From the NCBI RefSeq assembly GCF_905404315.1, contig NC_066296.1, forward strand, positions 10,106,001 to 10,170,000: a stretch of DNA of 64,000 bases. The letters are read 5' to 3'. The notes under the pieces were generated by a model. It worked only from the letters and a program-made list of their open reading frames with translations, made no database searches and was not told the origin of the DNA. The DNA is from Leptidea sinapis. Its lineage: Eukaryota; Arthropoda; Insecta; Lepidoptera; Pieridae. Position numbers and translations under genes: made by a program. Of the stretch, positions 20,101-35,100 are shown one piece after another. The first letter of the stretch is position 1. Each line of letters opens with the position of its first letter.

Positions 20101-23100
20101 TGTATTGGAAGACGGAAGGTTGAAGAAGAAACAACTTGCAGCATCAGTTGGAGTATCAGAAACCACAATTTTAAATATTCTTCATCAACATCTTGGCATG
20201 AGTAAAGTGTGTTCAAGGTGGGTCCCGAGAATGCTCACGCCGCTGCAAAAACGTGAGCGCGTCAACTGTTCCCGCGAGTATTTGGACCGCTGTGGAGAAG
20301 TTAGGGAAGAAATTATGGCCCGAATTGTAACCGGTGATGAAACTTGGGTTCACCACTATGAGCCTGAGTCAAAGCAGGAGTCGATGCAGTGGCACAAAAA
20401 AGGCACACCACCCCCAAAAAAATTTAAAGTGTCGCAATCGGCCGGAAAGATCATGGCGACTATTTTTTGGGATACTGAAGGTATTCTTTTGATCGATTAT
20501 AAAGAACGTGGTGTTTCTATAACGGGAGAGTACTACGCTTCCCTATTGGACCGATTAAAAGAAGCTATTAAAGAAAAAAGAAGAGGAAAACTGACAAAAG
20601 GTGTACTCCTTTTGCACGACAACGCGCCCGTTCACACGAGTCATGTTGCGACGGCTGCCATTCATCGATGCGGTTTTGAACAACTACGCCATCCACCCTA
20701 CAGTCCAGACCTGGCCCCTAGCGATTTTTATTTATTCCCAAAGATGAAGAAAGAGCTGCGTGGAAAAAAATTTAGAGACGATGATGAAGTCAAGTCGGCG
20801 ATTTCGGCGTATTTTGACGCCCAAGACAAAACCTATTTTTTCGACGGTATTAATAAGTTATATGCCAGATCCCAAAAATGTATTCGTGTTAAGGGGGAAT
20901 ATATTGAAAAGGAAAAATAACATAATGTATCATTTCATCTTTTTTCCCAGTCATTCCGCGAACTTTTTGACCTCCCCTCGTACTTATAATTAAAAACAAA
21001 TATTATCTTAAATAAAACCAGCATCATGTGCTACAACTGAAGCCTTTTCAAATATTGTCGTGAATTCAGGTCAAAGGGTTCTAGAGCAGTTATTTGATCA
21101 GGCAGGGTGGATGTGTGCATCCAACAACACACCCACAGTCCACACATTGACAAAGATCACTTGCACTCATGTTCGCTAAAGGTGGCATAATGGAAAATTG
21201 TGTCATGTCTCTTGAATCAAGGGTGCATGAAACTTCTGCTGATATACAGAAATAAATGATCCTTGTTTTACATTGCAATAGGAAATACTTTAAATGTATT
21301 ATTCAGGCTAATATAATATTAAGGTGTTATGACTACTAATTACATTAAATTATATACATTCTATATTCTAATTTAGTGTGTTCTGTTAAATGTGCATTCT
21401 ATATTCTATATGCACATAGGGCTTCTCCAGTTTCTTCCATATTTTCATGTCCTTTGCAGTTCTCATCCAAATAGCACAGTTTTCTTTATTATATCATAAT
21501 ATGACTTGGCTGCACTGTTTCCATTTTCCATCTTGTGGTTGCCATTCTGTTTTGAAAGTTTCTATTTTTTCTGCTGTCTCTGGTCATATTGTATCCTGTT
21601 TATTGCCATTTGAGCTGTCAATCTTTTTTAATATGTCCTCCACTTTGGTTGCGAGCCTTATTTCCCCTGATAAGCCCATAATATCAAATATGAAAAATTT
21701 CATTGAATTAGCTTAGGACCAACAATAACTGCAAAGTGCTTTATCCTTACAGCCTCAATGATGACTCACAACCTTTCTTACATAATAATCATTATCTGTG
21801 TGGATTGTTGAGGTGGTGTGCTTTTTAGGGACTGTTGAAATGTCCTCTGGATCTGATGCAAAGTTTGTTTGACACTTGTTTCTATAAGACTGCATTTCAT
21901 TCATACAAATACCTAAACTTGCCCAAATCTCGAGATAAACATATCAATAGAAGATATTATATGAGATGATTTATAAAATTGCTTCAACTAAGTATACATT
22001 TATAAAAGGTGATGTGAGCTATAGATTCAATATGTAATTGTTGATTAGGATTACAACAAAACATTCAGATCTTCTTGCATAGCTCACCCATAAATTGGCG
22101 CAAGCGTTTGAATTGAAGGGTTATGGCGGTGAGTTTGGACATAACGAAGGCTATGGATTTCAAGAGAGGTTGTGCAAATGGGTCACTAGCTTTTTGGCCG
22201 ATCAGAACATCAAGGTTGTTATCAATTCTGCATGCTCTGACTTAAAACCCATAAATGCTGGTGTCCCGCAAGGCTGCTACTATCCCCTACATTGTTTCTT
22301 GTGTATATCAATAAAATATGCTGCAAATCAGCATTATTCATTGCTATGCATACAACACCACAGGGTATGCTTCCTACATCGGCCGTCCCAACATGTCCCA
22401 GAAAAGCGTCGATGAGAACCGGAACAAACTTTTGTCTGAAATCAAGACTTGCCCTTTTGTCTGTCTTATATAAAAAAGTAAACATTTGCATTTGTAAAAG
22501 ATACATACATCTTCAGCCTTCCACAAGGTTCTATTCAAATAAATTGATTTTACATTGGCAACATTTCTATGGCCTGGCCGATTCTTTAAATATTAGGGAA
22601 TCAAACATTAGTTGACAGATCTTGTTTTTTTTTAATAAACCACGATATGTTTATTATAGTGTCTCTTCATATTTGGTAACGGTGTTCATCTCAGTCGTAT
22701 TAATTATCTGTTTCTTGTAATTCCGAGTAAACGAATGTACGATGTAGAATTATCAATAAATAGGTAATTTCAGTTTTCGCGGATTTTATTTACATACGCT
22801 CCCGCAATTTAAAAGGTATCATATATATATAAGATATATACTTATTTTTAAGTAATTAAAAAAATATTAAATAGCTAAGTATTTTAAAGCGGAACATTAT
22901 TATTAACTGATATAAATAATAACTTAAGAGTTTACAATAATCGGAAGTACATCTAACACCCATAAAGTCCACTACAGAGGTTATTTTAGAGGACATGTCG
23001 TGACCCTATAATGCAGCCTCGACCCCAAAATTGCTTAACGCGTCCACCCCGAACTTAACCTAATTCTTACTTTATCCCCGCGTTGATGCTTTTATTAGAT

Positions 23101-26100
23101 AATAAGATTTAACGCCTCCTTAACAGTTGGGGTGGATTTAACACTTTTTTTATACTATACGTTATAGCTCCCGAGTCATAGTAATCTATACTATAATATT
23201 ATAAAGCTGCAGTGTTTGTTTGTTTGTTTGTTTGTTTGTTTGAACGCGCTAATCTCTGGTACTACTGGTCCGATTTGAATGATTCTTTCAGTGTTGCGTA
23301 GTCCATTTATCGAGGAAGGCTATAGGCTATGTTTTTTTTTTTTCAAAATTAGGGATCCGTAATAAAATTGCTATTTTGTAACACAAGGTGTAAAATCGAA
23401 AACCTATTTTTGCGTGCGCTGCAAAAACTATTGACAATAGAACAAAATGATGTACAGGCATAATTACTTACTTATTATTACTTATAAAACTATCGCGTGA
23501 ATTATACTTTATATGGCAAAACAACGTTTGCCGGGTCAGCTAGAATTTGAAATAAATCTCAAACACGTTGCGAAACTTTTATGATTTAGTTGGATTATTG
23601 TACACCTGCATACATTACCTAAATATGATATATTATACACTGCAAATGTCAAAACAATGTGTCTGATAATGTTATGCCTTTCACCACCATGTTCTATTGC
23701 TCATGTTGTTCAATATCAAATATCTCTTAAAATGACGTTAAATTGATTATATTTGTTGTACCTATTGTACGGGTTATTCGAGTATCGTACGTCCCACGCC
23801 TTTGGCACTCCATAGTCATGCTGTATTTATGAAACTGAGTTCCCGAAATAGGTGATTCATTTTAACTACATCTATATTTATTTGTGTGTTAGTCGGTTTA
23901 CTGACTGGCTCTATATATTTACATCATTCAAAGTTTAAACTAGTAACAGCTAAAATCTAGATCTTGAACGCATCAACTTAGTTTTATTTCTTTGGAAAAA
24001 GAAGCCGTTTTGAACTTAACCGCGGACATCGCCGTAATATTAACGGCTTACCGAGAGCACCGACAGACTCGCATTTTTGTTCGCAATCAACTTTCATTCA
24101 CTCGTCTGAAAACTGTTGCTATGCGGATGTTTGCCTCAGAGTGCCGCTATTAAAACCAAACGCTCGTGCACCGAGGTAACGTCATGTAGATGATATCGTG
24201 TTTCGAAAGTAACTTGGCTATAGTTTACTTGTGTTTAACGTTTTCTCATTTCCATTGCTCCGTCATGTTACGATTTATTGAGTCGATGCCCGCTCGTGAT
24301 TGGCTAATGCGAGATGCGAATGATATTAAATATTAGCAACCAAACGCAGATGAAAATGAGACATTTCTACCAACATAATAAAACCAAAATGTCACGTTAT
24401 GTAACATTACCTATGATATTTTAGTAAAAATTTATTGGGAAAATAGTTTGCCGAAAAGATTAAATATTTACTAAATGGAAGCATAAATATTTAACATTAT
24501 ATCATGCATAAGTGTAGTATTCAATTAAAGTGATAAATGAAACAACCATTTTGCAACCATGTGTGTCAACGGCCATCAGTCAGCGATGATGTGATGGCTC
24601 TGCAGTGCGCTCGATGTTGTCTGACCGCCTCACCAGTGAATGGTCCCTGGTCACCTTTCTCCGACAAACAGTCTAGACGACTCGGCAATCGGCGATCGAC
24701 CTGTGAATGAATTTCATTTTGGAATGCGGAACAGATTGGATCACGCGGCGTGCCCTAACAGAATTGTAATTCATTGGTGAAATTTATGAATGTTGTTCCA
24801 TCGGTGCAGCTTTCGAACTACTTTTGTATAGGTGCATAATATTTATATTATTTACGTACTTTTTGGTAGAATTGCTTGATTTTCAACGGATCAATTTGTT
24901 TTCAAATCGCGATATGATGCTTTTTTTGCCGGAGCTATCAACAGCTAAACAATTTGTTCCAAGTAATAATGAAAATGTTATTAATATCTGACAATTGATA
25001 TAACAGAATAAGAATATATCCAAGTAAGTAGGTATGTATTCGTTTTAATTAATGGCCACCTGATACAATATGATATGGTGGTGAACTTTCTAATTGCACC
25101 GGTATCGTTTCAAGAAATGCAGTTAATTTGCTTGTTTGTCTATTGATGTTTCTTTTATTAAGAAATGATATAACAATGAATAGATTTTGACTAAAAAATT
25201 TTTGCCAAGATATTGTTGTTGAATAAAATTGATAATAGATAACAAATATTTGATGATTAGTATTTTTTCTTGCAGTATTTAATTTGATAGTATCGTAGTG
25301 GTAGATCGAAGGTCTCTTTGACATCAGAATGATTATACGATGTTGATTTTGCATCAATCCCTTAACATAATAATAAGTAGAACAATCTCTATACTAGAAA
25401 CACGACTATCATCATACCAGAGCAGACAATATGTTTGCGTAATGTGGATGATACCTGTTGTCTCCCCATAAGGACGTCAGCAGACGTGATAAAAGACGCC
25501 CAAATAAACTATGTTGTCATAGTTTTGTATGAATCATAACAGATACTTAATGATTCACGTCAGAATATTTCATCGAACGACACAATACACACATTGTTGT
25601 TTTTTTCTTTATTTATTTAGGGGCTACACACATTATTGCTTTGATTGTATATAGCCGATATTGAGGCCCAGAATCTGTAGTACCGTATAAATAATGTTAT
25701 CGCGTAACTTAATACAATTACTCCGCGCGAAACAAAGCATGAATAAATCCACCTGTCAGGTGAGAATATAAATAGTCAGATAAATGTTATAAGGTGCTCT
25801 TTCGTAGTTTGACGAGTCAGCCCTAAAGTGCCCCTCGGTGTCAACGACCGGCCACCAAGGTTTTTGCGCGGCCAACGGTGGTTTATTTTAATAATAATTG
25901 AACCAGTATGGAAAGTCGCTTACAACAAAACTTAATATGGTCCGGCCAATTAATGTTTGAATAACAATTGTGTGCAGCTGTATAGGAGGTCAGAAATGGC
26001 GCGAATGGATGCTTTCTTTGACTCAAACACAATATCTTGTAACAAAAACATTAGATTTAATACAATTATTTTCTGCGTAGTTTTCTTTGTATAAGAAAGC

Positions 26101-29100
26101 AAAGTCCTTCTGGAAGTTCTATCGTTGCGGATACGACAATAATTGTCATTGATTAACAGATATTAAAAATAAATTAAAAAATAAATTATAATAATGCAAA
26201 TTCTCACTAAAGAAACATTTTATCTTCCACACTGGTGTCCTACACATAATGCCGCTACATAAGTCGTAATTTCTTAAGTCTTGGTACTTATTTTGCCCGG
26301 TATGTTCTTCCCAAATTGTTCCGTATTTAACGAATGACTCGCACATATCCACCTTCCAAGAACATGTGCAAATATTTTAGTAAGGTAATGAATATCAGAT
26401 TTATTCGTACAAAAGGCACAACTAGCACTCGATGCGACGGGAATGTGAAGTTCTCGAAGTTTCGATAAATAATTCAGTATCCGTGGACTTAGCCTTCATA
26501 AGGAGACTCAATTTAGGTACGTCGGCGGGTTTTGTCCTTTGTCGCGACCTTCACACCTCCTCGGTTCATTGCTCTATTGATGTCATCAATTAGTATTTTC
26601 GAGGCGGAAAACCTATGTTTTTCTTAAACATGTATTAAGTATTTTTATTAAGTAAATTAAATAGAATTCATACATTCTAGTATTTTTCAAAATCGTTCGT
26701 GTCTAAATGAGTCGAATATTGTTATGAATACATCCGTAAAATACATAGTAAAAATCCTACTATCATATTTTACAATATATAAGATCTATTTCTAAATATG
26801 GAATAGCGTTATTCACATCATGCACTTGCAAAGACACCGAATAATAAATTTGATGCAATAGAGTACAATAATGGGTATTTAAATTAAGGGCAGCTTTATT
26901 AATCTGATCTCTAAGTTAAGATTCCTGCCGCCGAGTTCCACCTTCGCACGACACGCCACAAATTAGGATATCATCTCCACCACCTGGATGTGTGGCGGTC
27001 CTCCACAGTGCGCTTTTCAAGGAGCTTTCTTCCTCGTACTACTAAGCTGTGGATTGAGCTTCCTTGTGCGGTGTTTCCGGGACGATACGACATGGGTACC
27101 TTAAAAAAAAGCGCGTACACCTTCCTTAAAGGCCGGCAACGCTCTTGTGATTCCTCTGGTGTTGCGAGAGAATGTGGGCGGCGGTGGTCACTTAACACCA
27201 GGCGACCCGTACGCTCGTTTGTCCTCCTATTCCATAAAAGTAAAGAATTAAGAATCCAGATTTTATCTTATCCATCAACAGATTCTTAAACTGCATTTCA
27301 ATATGAAGTATATATCCAAATAAAGATAAAAAAAACCTGTCACATTCATACAAATACCAAGCTAAAAATAGAGTGTATATACTCTTTTTTTTGTAAGTGT
27401 TTACACCAATAAAAAACTTTTTCAAAAAATATAAACTGGTTGTTGTCCAGAGCCATAAACCTCAGGCTTCCATAAAAAGTTGGCATGACTAATGATGGGT
27501 CCAAATCAGATGACAACAGCATCATGAAACTCAGACATCCAATCCAATCTACTGCGATATCGTTGGAAGGCAGTAGGTTAACCTCGGGCTGGTCTTGTCA
27601 TAGCTACACTATTCATATGTTGCGCCTCCAATAATTAATCCTTTGATTTCAATCATGTCATTCCATATGGCGTGAACAAGTTTTATATTTTGCTACTCAA
27701 AAACACTCTGCTAAAACTTTTAAACGACAAGATTGACTGTCCTCAACTTGTGAGTAAAATTAATTTTTGTGTCCCTAGTAGGTGTCCCCGGAAGCAAATT
27801 GTGCCGCTAGTTCCACCGGTTCGAAGATATATGTTTGGAGCGAACTCTCCTATTCCTAGGCTGTGCAAGATGGTAAACACATATTAAAGTGATTACATCG
27901 ATATTAGTTTCACGTCTTCTGTCCATACAGTACGTAAATTATTTGTGTGTATGTTTAGTGAATAAAATGTAGTCATAATAATTATATTTCTTAGTCTTTT
28001 ATAATAATAATTTAATACCAAATCATTTAACCGTTATTACTTGTTAGCATATAAGTTTTTTTTTCTGTTAAACTAATATTTACTTTCTGAAAATTATTAA
28101 AGCATGTGGTAATTGTAATTGTTTGTTACATTATATTTAGTTTGTATTATAAATATATAATGCATCAATGTAAACCAATGTTGGTATTTCTAAATAAATA
28201 AATACTCTTTTATGCATAGATTAGTATAACTATTTTCATATGAAAATATTTTCGGAGCATAATTAATATGTAAAGTATATGTTTAAGATTTTTATATTAA
28301 AAATACATCTAATGCGTACCAAGTAAAATAATGTTCAACAGCCAAAGTGGCCCCCACGTCGATGACCCGTTGAATTTTGCGATCCATCCATGGCTTGTGT
28401 TAATGAGATTTTAGACAAGCAAAAAATTGTACAGTTACCAATTGCAAATTCACACAGTAATAAGTATTAATAACTACTTACTCATTTACTTTATTGTATA
28501 TTTGTGGTAAAGCTTTTGTGAGAGGTTTTTTTTTTTTTTTAAATCGAAGCAATACATAATATCTAGCTAAATATTGTGGTTGGATAGTTTGATAAAAGAT
28601 AATAAAAATTGTAAGAGACATTAACTTAAAGCAATATGTTAATTGTAAATATAATACATAAAACGTTAATAATATTATTTTAAAGGATAGAGAAGACAGG
28701 AAAATCGTTTTAAATATAAGTTAGAAGACACAATAAGTTGGACACATGAGTAATCTCACAATGCACCTTACTAAATAAAATATTGTTTAGTAAAATAGCC
28801 TCCAGACATAGGTACATAACACAGGCACTTTGAAGCCATTTTTCACAAATTAACAAACACATTCAGTTAGTCGTTTCACTGAAAAGCTTTTTTCTGTTAT
28901 AAATCTCAATTGTGAGTAACAGTGAAATAATCGCAGTGTTCTCTTTCGCCACTTAAAGAGTCTGTCTTAATGTTACATCATTACGTACTTCCCGGTGACT
29001 TGTAAATGTCACAGCTACACGGCCTGTTAGCTGGATAGATGCTCCCCAGATAAATATATCTCTACAAGTAGCTTGCTCTGTGTAATCAATATAAACGTAT

Positions 29101-32100
29101 GTGTTAAAGGGATTCTGAATGTTAATATACTAGCTCTATTTTTTTATTTATTAATAAATGTGTACGTGGGAAATGGAGATATTGGGGAAGGAAAGTGTAT
29201 AGTTTTGTCGATAAAGACCAACAATCTGATATAAGATTAGATTTGATAACTCTTATTGCGAAATTACAAAAGCCAGACGTCTATTGTATCCGCGGCCGCC
29301 ATTAAAACTTACACTTGCACCAAGCTTACTCACCTGTCGCTTCAAATCATACAAACAGCATAAAATACATGAATGATGGCGATCGTTCGGTTGTGCCGAT
29401 AACGGTCCGAGCGCGGTGTTTTCGCGCACCCGCCGGGCCTCGGGTTAACGGCCAGACACAACGGACGGTCGCTTAACCTAAGCGGGGGCCCGCGTGCGCG
29501 CTGCCGGCTACTTACGATATCCGAAATACTTACACAGGAAGTAAAGATACTTCTGCGCGTCTGTTGCGCCGAGATTCGATTAAACTAGAATCTAGATACT
29601 TTGATTAATGTAGGCGTTGTACATACTAGAGAAAAAATAAAATGGTCGCTATTGCAGATGTCGACACACTCACCTTTGATCGGCTATGTTTCAAATGAAT
29701 GGGGCCCAACCGACTGTCGTAGACACGGGCACAATTCTAGAGTATTCTGCACGCACAGCAAGCAAGTCAATCTTGTTATTGCCTCACTACCGGGGCAGTA
29801 GCGTATACTTTAATTTAGTTTAGCATTCATTTACGCTGCGTGGATAGTTAATGTTTCTATTTGGAAAAACTTTAATAAGATTCTGTTCACAAATCTGTTA
29901 TAGATATGTAAGTACTAGATAAAAAATTAATGGGAGAAATTAATCGTTTGACAAATGCAATATATGTATAATAATGTTTAAAAAACTATCTATTGCTTCT
30001 CGTTTCACCTACATACAAAAATTCAAAGTAAAGTCTTGCCAAAGTTTTGGTACAAAATACCATCGCAAGCTTATCTACATACAATCATATAATTTTTAAG
30101 TAAAAAGGGTTAAAAATATTAGAAAACACTTAACTGCACGGGCCAAGACGATGCAAATGAGTTCTCAGAGTTGTGTGTTTATGCGACAGTGGGGGCGCGG
30201 CAACCCCCCGCTATGAAAACTTACTAGATGCATTATTCTTTTGCCTAAGTGCTTAATAGAAAAACCTCTGAATTATTCACTATTCGAAGACGTCTAATAA
30301 AAGCGTACTCGACAAGGGGTTGGCTGTCGATATGTAAATAAATGAAATCTGTTCCGGAATGTGTTTGTGGGATGTTTACGCTCCGGCTCAGTTCCGGGAG
30401 GGTCTTCTTACGTCATGCTCGGTTGGGACGGGCGCAGGTGGAGTGGAATAACGTCTCATCGGTGCTTTTTCATTGTTTGTTTCGAGAATTAGCATACGGT
30501 CGGAAGAAATTGCACGGATTGCAGCTGCCGGAAGGGGAATGTAATGTATGTGATGACAAAAGATTAAAGTCGACGTGTTTATAAATTTTGTTTCGTTGCA
30601 GGACTTTTTTGTAGTTTTGTTTTAGAAACCCTCACATCTGTATCAACACATGTCTTTGGCATCAAAATGTTGCAATTTGTAATATTCAAGATCCCAAGAA
30701 TGCCTCACAGTGATCTTATCAAATATTCAATAAGTTCATAAATAAGTCGATTTTTTCGGCAGTCTTGAAGCATCGGTTGTTGATGAATGATTGATCATAA
30801 CACAATGTCGGCGGCCGCCGCTACGTGTTTATGATCTGAATCACGTGGCCTTCTACTTGGCTGACGGCTCACAGTATCGCGCTGGTGGAAATCGCGCGTT
30901 AGTTGCGAGGGAAGGGTCGTAGCGCGCGCCAGCCGCGTGTGTACGGAGCCCACGGCGACAAGCGCAATTTTCTGGTTGCGACGCCACGTGTAGCGACCAC
31001 GCGCGTCTGTTAACAATAACATGCGGCAACGCTATGTCCTAATTGCATCCGCTTTTGATAATCTCAATCGAATCATACAACGTTGTATAGTGATAGATCT
31101 ATTTATAATGCGAGTCTCTTGAATATGCTTTGTGCCTTTGTACCTACCGATCGTGTTCAGTATAGTAATATACTTACACTAACATTACTACACGACGTAT
31201 TGTATATTAGGAATGTCTATACAATCCATAAAGAATAATGTATGTAAGTAAAAAATTCCGATAATGCAGAATGATAACATAGGTTGAAGGTGTGAACGTA
31301 TCTCGTGCACTCAACGCAGGACATCTTAACAGATAGTTGAATGTGAGTCTGTGAGAACTGCGCAGTTGCCTCGTGTTGCTACGCCATTCGTATTTCTTGA
31401 ACTTTGTATCGGCTAACTGTCACATTCTATACGTAATACGATCTCGTGCTACCGCGGAATGTTATCGCACCACTTAATTGTTCCAATTGTTGTTGAATAT
31501 TAATAATTGTAATAAACAATAATTTTGTATTACTAGCAGCTATTTATTAATAGCTAGTAATTTTCGATATTTAAATTAAGACTCGTGTGTGTACTATTAA
31601 ATTTATTTCTAAACAAATTAAAGTACCTTTAGCAATCGCTTAGAATGTTTTAGTGATGTAAGATTGCGTCACTAACATTAGTGGTTAGCTCATTCTTATA
31701 TCGTTATCTTTATACTGACGTATAAAACGGCTTTATAGTCCATGTTATGTGGGTACCGCATAATATCTGCATAGCTGTCTCGTGTATAGTGTTAGCTTGG
31801 TATTTATTGTATAAATATGGTATGAAGTGCATTTGCAGTACGTATGCTGTTCCTCCCACGCCAATCCTCGGGAGAATAGTCACATTCCGCGCATACCGAC
31901 CACAGGTTGTCGGCCGGCTCGCGGACGCGCCCGGTTTCAACGGCCTGCGCTCGGCAGCGGTGACGTAGCGAACAGGCGCGCGACGCTAGAGTAGAAACCT
32001 ATCAGAGCAACCCCGACAACGTCATCATGATCTGTGTATCAATCACGACTACATACAATAGTCTTTACCTTTGTGATATCTGTGAGATAATCCAGATTCA

Positions 32101-35100
32101 TGCTGCTATATACTAGTATATTATGTACCATTTTTTAAACAATAGTTACAGTAAGTTTCACCACAACTTGGACCCTAGTATTCGGTTAAAACGCACACAT
32201 ATCTTGGATTAATTATAGACCATAAATTTAACTGGCACCCTCAAATAAATTCAGTTTGTGATAAGCTTAGAGCTTTCCTCGCAAACATTAAAATAATTAA
32301 AAGTAAACTACCTTATAAAATTTTACTGTTGCTTTATAACACATTGGCCGATACAATAGTAAGTTATGGTATTAGTTCGTACGGTAGAACTTACAAAACG
32401 TATTTAAATGAGATCGAAAAGTTGCAAAACAGAATTTTAAAACAAATTGTTTCAAAAAACATAAAAGAAAGTAACCAAAATGATGAGTTCAATTTATTCA
32501 AACACTGTAAGGTGCTACCAGTACAATCTAAATTTTACTACAATATATTAAAAGAACAAATGTTCAATGAGAACATTCTACAAAAATATAATCATGAAAC
32601 CATTACACGCAATCAAACAAATAAATTTTATAAAACGGTGAAAGCCAGAAATGTATACGGTGAGAGAACTACAGCATACTTAGTACCCCGCCTACTTAAT
32701 ACAATCAATCCTGAAATAAGAAACAAGATAAATACAAAAAATATTAAAACTAAATTAAAGTTATTCTTTTTAAACCACCTGTATATTGGTCATAACTTTA
32801 TGTCTTGAGTTGCCTTTCGTTGTCGAAGCCATGATTAGCGCGTAGCGTGATGTGCTATCCGCAATTGAGTACTTAACTATTCGTTATAAAGTTGAGTATT
32901 GTTTACTAATTAATATATCTAAACAGACGGTCACTCAAAAATTCAATACATTGCGGTGGCAGGCCATGCGACTCACCCGTGCTACAATAAGTACTGTTGT
33001 TGTTGTACCTACATTAATTTTTTCGTTTGTATTGTACCTATATTATTAAATTGTGTATTTATAAGTTAATATTAATATTTATTGTAGACGATAATAGTTT
33101 TTCTTCTAACATGCCGGACAAACGTCTGTGGTTTTTGGCCTGTTATATAATAATAAATTGTAATTCTATTTTTCATAATAAAAACAAAAAAAAAAAGTCA
33201 CCTACAGAATAACAATCATATGAGAAATAGTTATTTCACTTACTATTTTATATGTAAACAATCTTTGTTATTTTTTATCGGATAGGGTCAATTTATGTTT
33301 ACTTAATTAAATAACTTGATCTGTGTTAAGAAGATCAATTAGTAGTTAACTAAATTATCAGTAAGCTATACAAAACTAACGTTGGTCCGTCACATCAATA
33401 TCAAACTTAAAAAAAAATGTTGTACATCGAGTTTGAGGATTATAATTATGATGTAATTGATTAGATTTAGTTTCTCTGATCATTTTCTACTTTACGAGCT
33501 CGTGTAACATTCGTCGGCACGCGCAATGCTACACCAGTATCGCATGACCCAATCATTCTCACTCGCGTAGAAGCCTCCTAACAAGTTAATATTACCTTTG
33601 CCCAGGGCTCCCAATCGTTGGTCAAATAAAAGTAATAGTAAAATACACTCTTCGTTTTCAGCCTTGCGTTTTTCGAAAAAACAGATTCGATGTCGTTTCA
33701 TATATACATGATATTCCTACAAGGATTATCCTATATGGATTACTCTGAAATATTACAATTCACTATCCCTGAATTTCAATATCTTCTTCACCTACGTAGA
33801 CAGTAGTCGTTGCCGAATTAATATAGATATGATTTTACTGTTAAAAGTAATATTTTTTCAACAATATTAATTTCTTTTACACGTCTTAGTAGCAATTTTA
33901 GTCAATCTATTAATGCAAAGCTTTTTCCGACTAACATAATATTATGTTAGAGGTAAGTAAATTATTGTACATATATAATATGTGATATATATACAAGTTT
34001 GTGACAATTACAAGGAAATTTCTGTTTAAACACCATTAAAGTATGTGTGTTTCTAGTTTAGATATAACGGCCGTGAAATGCCAATCGTATTTCTTGGTGG
34101 TTCTTATTCTATATATAGTTTTTTTCTTTATTAAATACCAACACTTTTTTTAGCACTTTATTTATATTTTTGAGGTAAAGGCGAAACTAAATGCACTTGT
34201 TTATTATGCTCATGTAGAATATATATAATGCGTAAGCATTTTTGTGTTTCTGGAAAGACATTACTGGAGGAAATCACTGGGCAAATAAGACTTAACATCT
34301 TGCCTCAAGGAGAAGAGCACAATTGTAGTGCAAATCAGAATTTTTGGGTATTTTAATTTTTAAGAATCCTGACCGTCACTGCATTGTAATGGGCAGGCCG
34401 TATCAATTACCATTAGATGAACAGCCTGCTCGTCCCGTCCATTATTTTCATAAAAAAAAAAGTTGAAACTCTTTGAAATTGTGAATAATATTCGTTCAAC
34501 GTCCGTAAATATCCCCGTAAATGAAAAATACGCGGTTTTATTCGCGGGCGCACGCCTCTCGCACATACTCGAGGAAGATCTTTGTCGCCAGTGTATAATA
34601 ATGCACTCGCAAAGGTCACATGTGTAGCGCTACGACCGTCGAGCGCACGGTGCATGTGAGCAGAACATGTGAGTTTAACTGCGTAGTTTGTTGTGAAACT
34701 ATGAGTGACGTGCACTTGAGAGCGTAACGCAACCCGAACAGCACTCCGTACGATTAACAGAACTTTATGCGTTACCACAACGTATATGGAAATAGTAATT
34801 GCCATTCAATAAAATAAATAATCTCCAAGATCCTATTTATTAAAGTATCAAGTGGAGGCTCTTTTGCACAGGATGCCGGCTAGGTTATGGGTACCACAAC
34901 GGCGCCTATTTTTGCCGTGAAGCAATTATGTGTAATCATTATTGTGTTTCGGTCTGAAGGGCGCCGTAGCTGGTAAAATTACTAAGCAAATGAGATTATC
35001 TTGTTTCAAGATGACGAGCGCATTTGTAGTGCCGCTCAGAATATTTGGGTTTTTCAAGAATCCTGAGTGGCACTGCATTGTAGGCGTGGGCAAGGCGTAT

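Larger units (their letters stand above)
19686..20980 (+). mobile_element. Full-length mariner transposon with intact transposase
   Basis: A 1295-bp element flanked by TA duplications (19684-19685, 20981-20982). Terminal inverted repeats of 29 bp (CGAGGGG(C/A)GGTCAAAAAG onward) match at 28 of 29 positions. One uninterrupted transposase frame fills most of it. It lies in the sense orientation in minibrain intron 1. Near-perfect ends and an open frame suggest a recent insertion. Confidence 0.96.
27895..32145. other. Minibrain intron 1, middle, with GC-rich islands
   Basis: AT-rich intron broken by CpG-rich islands at 29280-29530, 30780-31030 and 31840-32000. No open frame has a recognisable family. 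The islands could be enhancers or alternative promoters; nothing in the sequence decides this. Confidence 0.45.

Noticed and set aside
30342..30584. Coding exon in a GC-richer part of intron 1
   Set aside because: The frame shows no family likeness, and no consistent splice-site pair linking it to minibrain was found.
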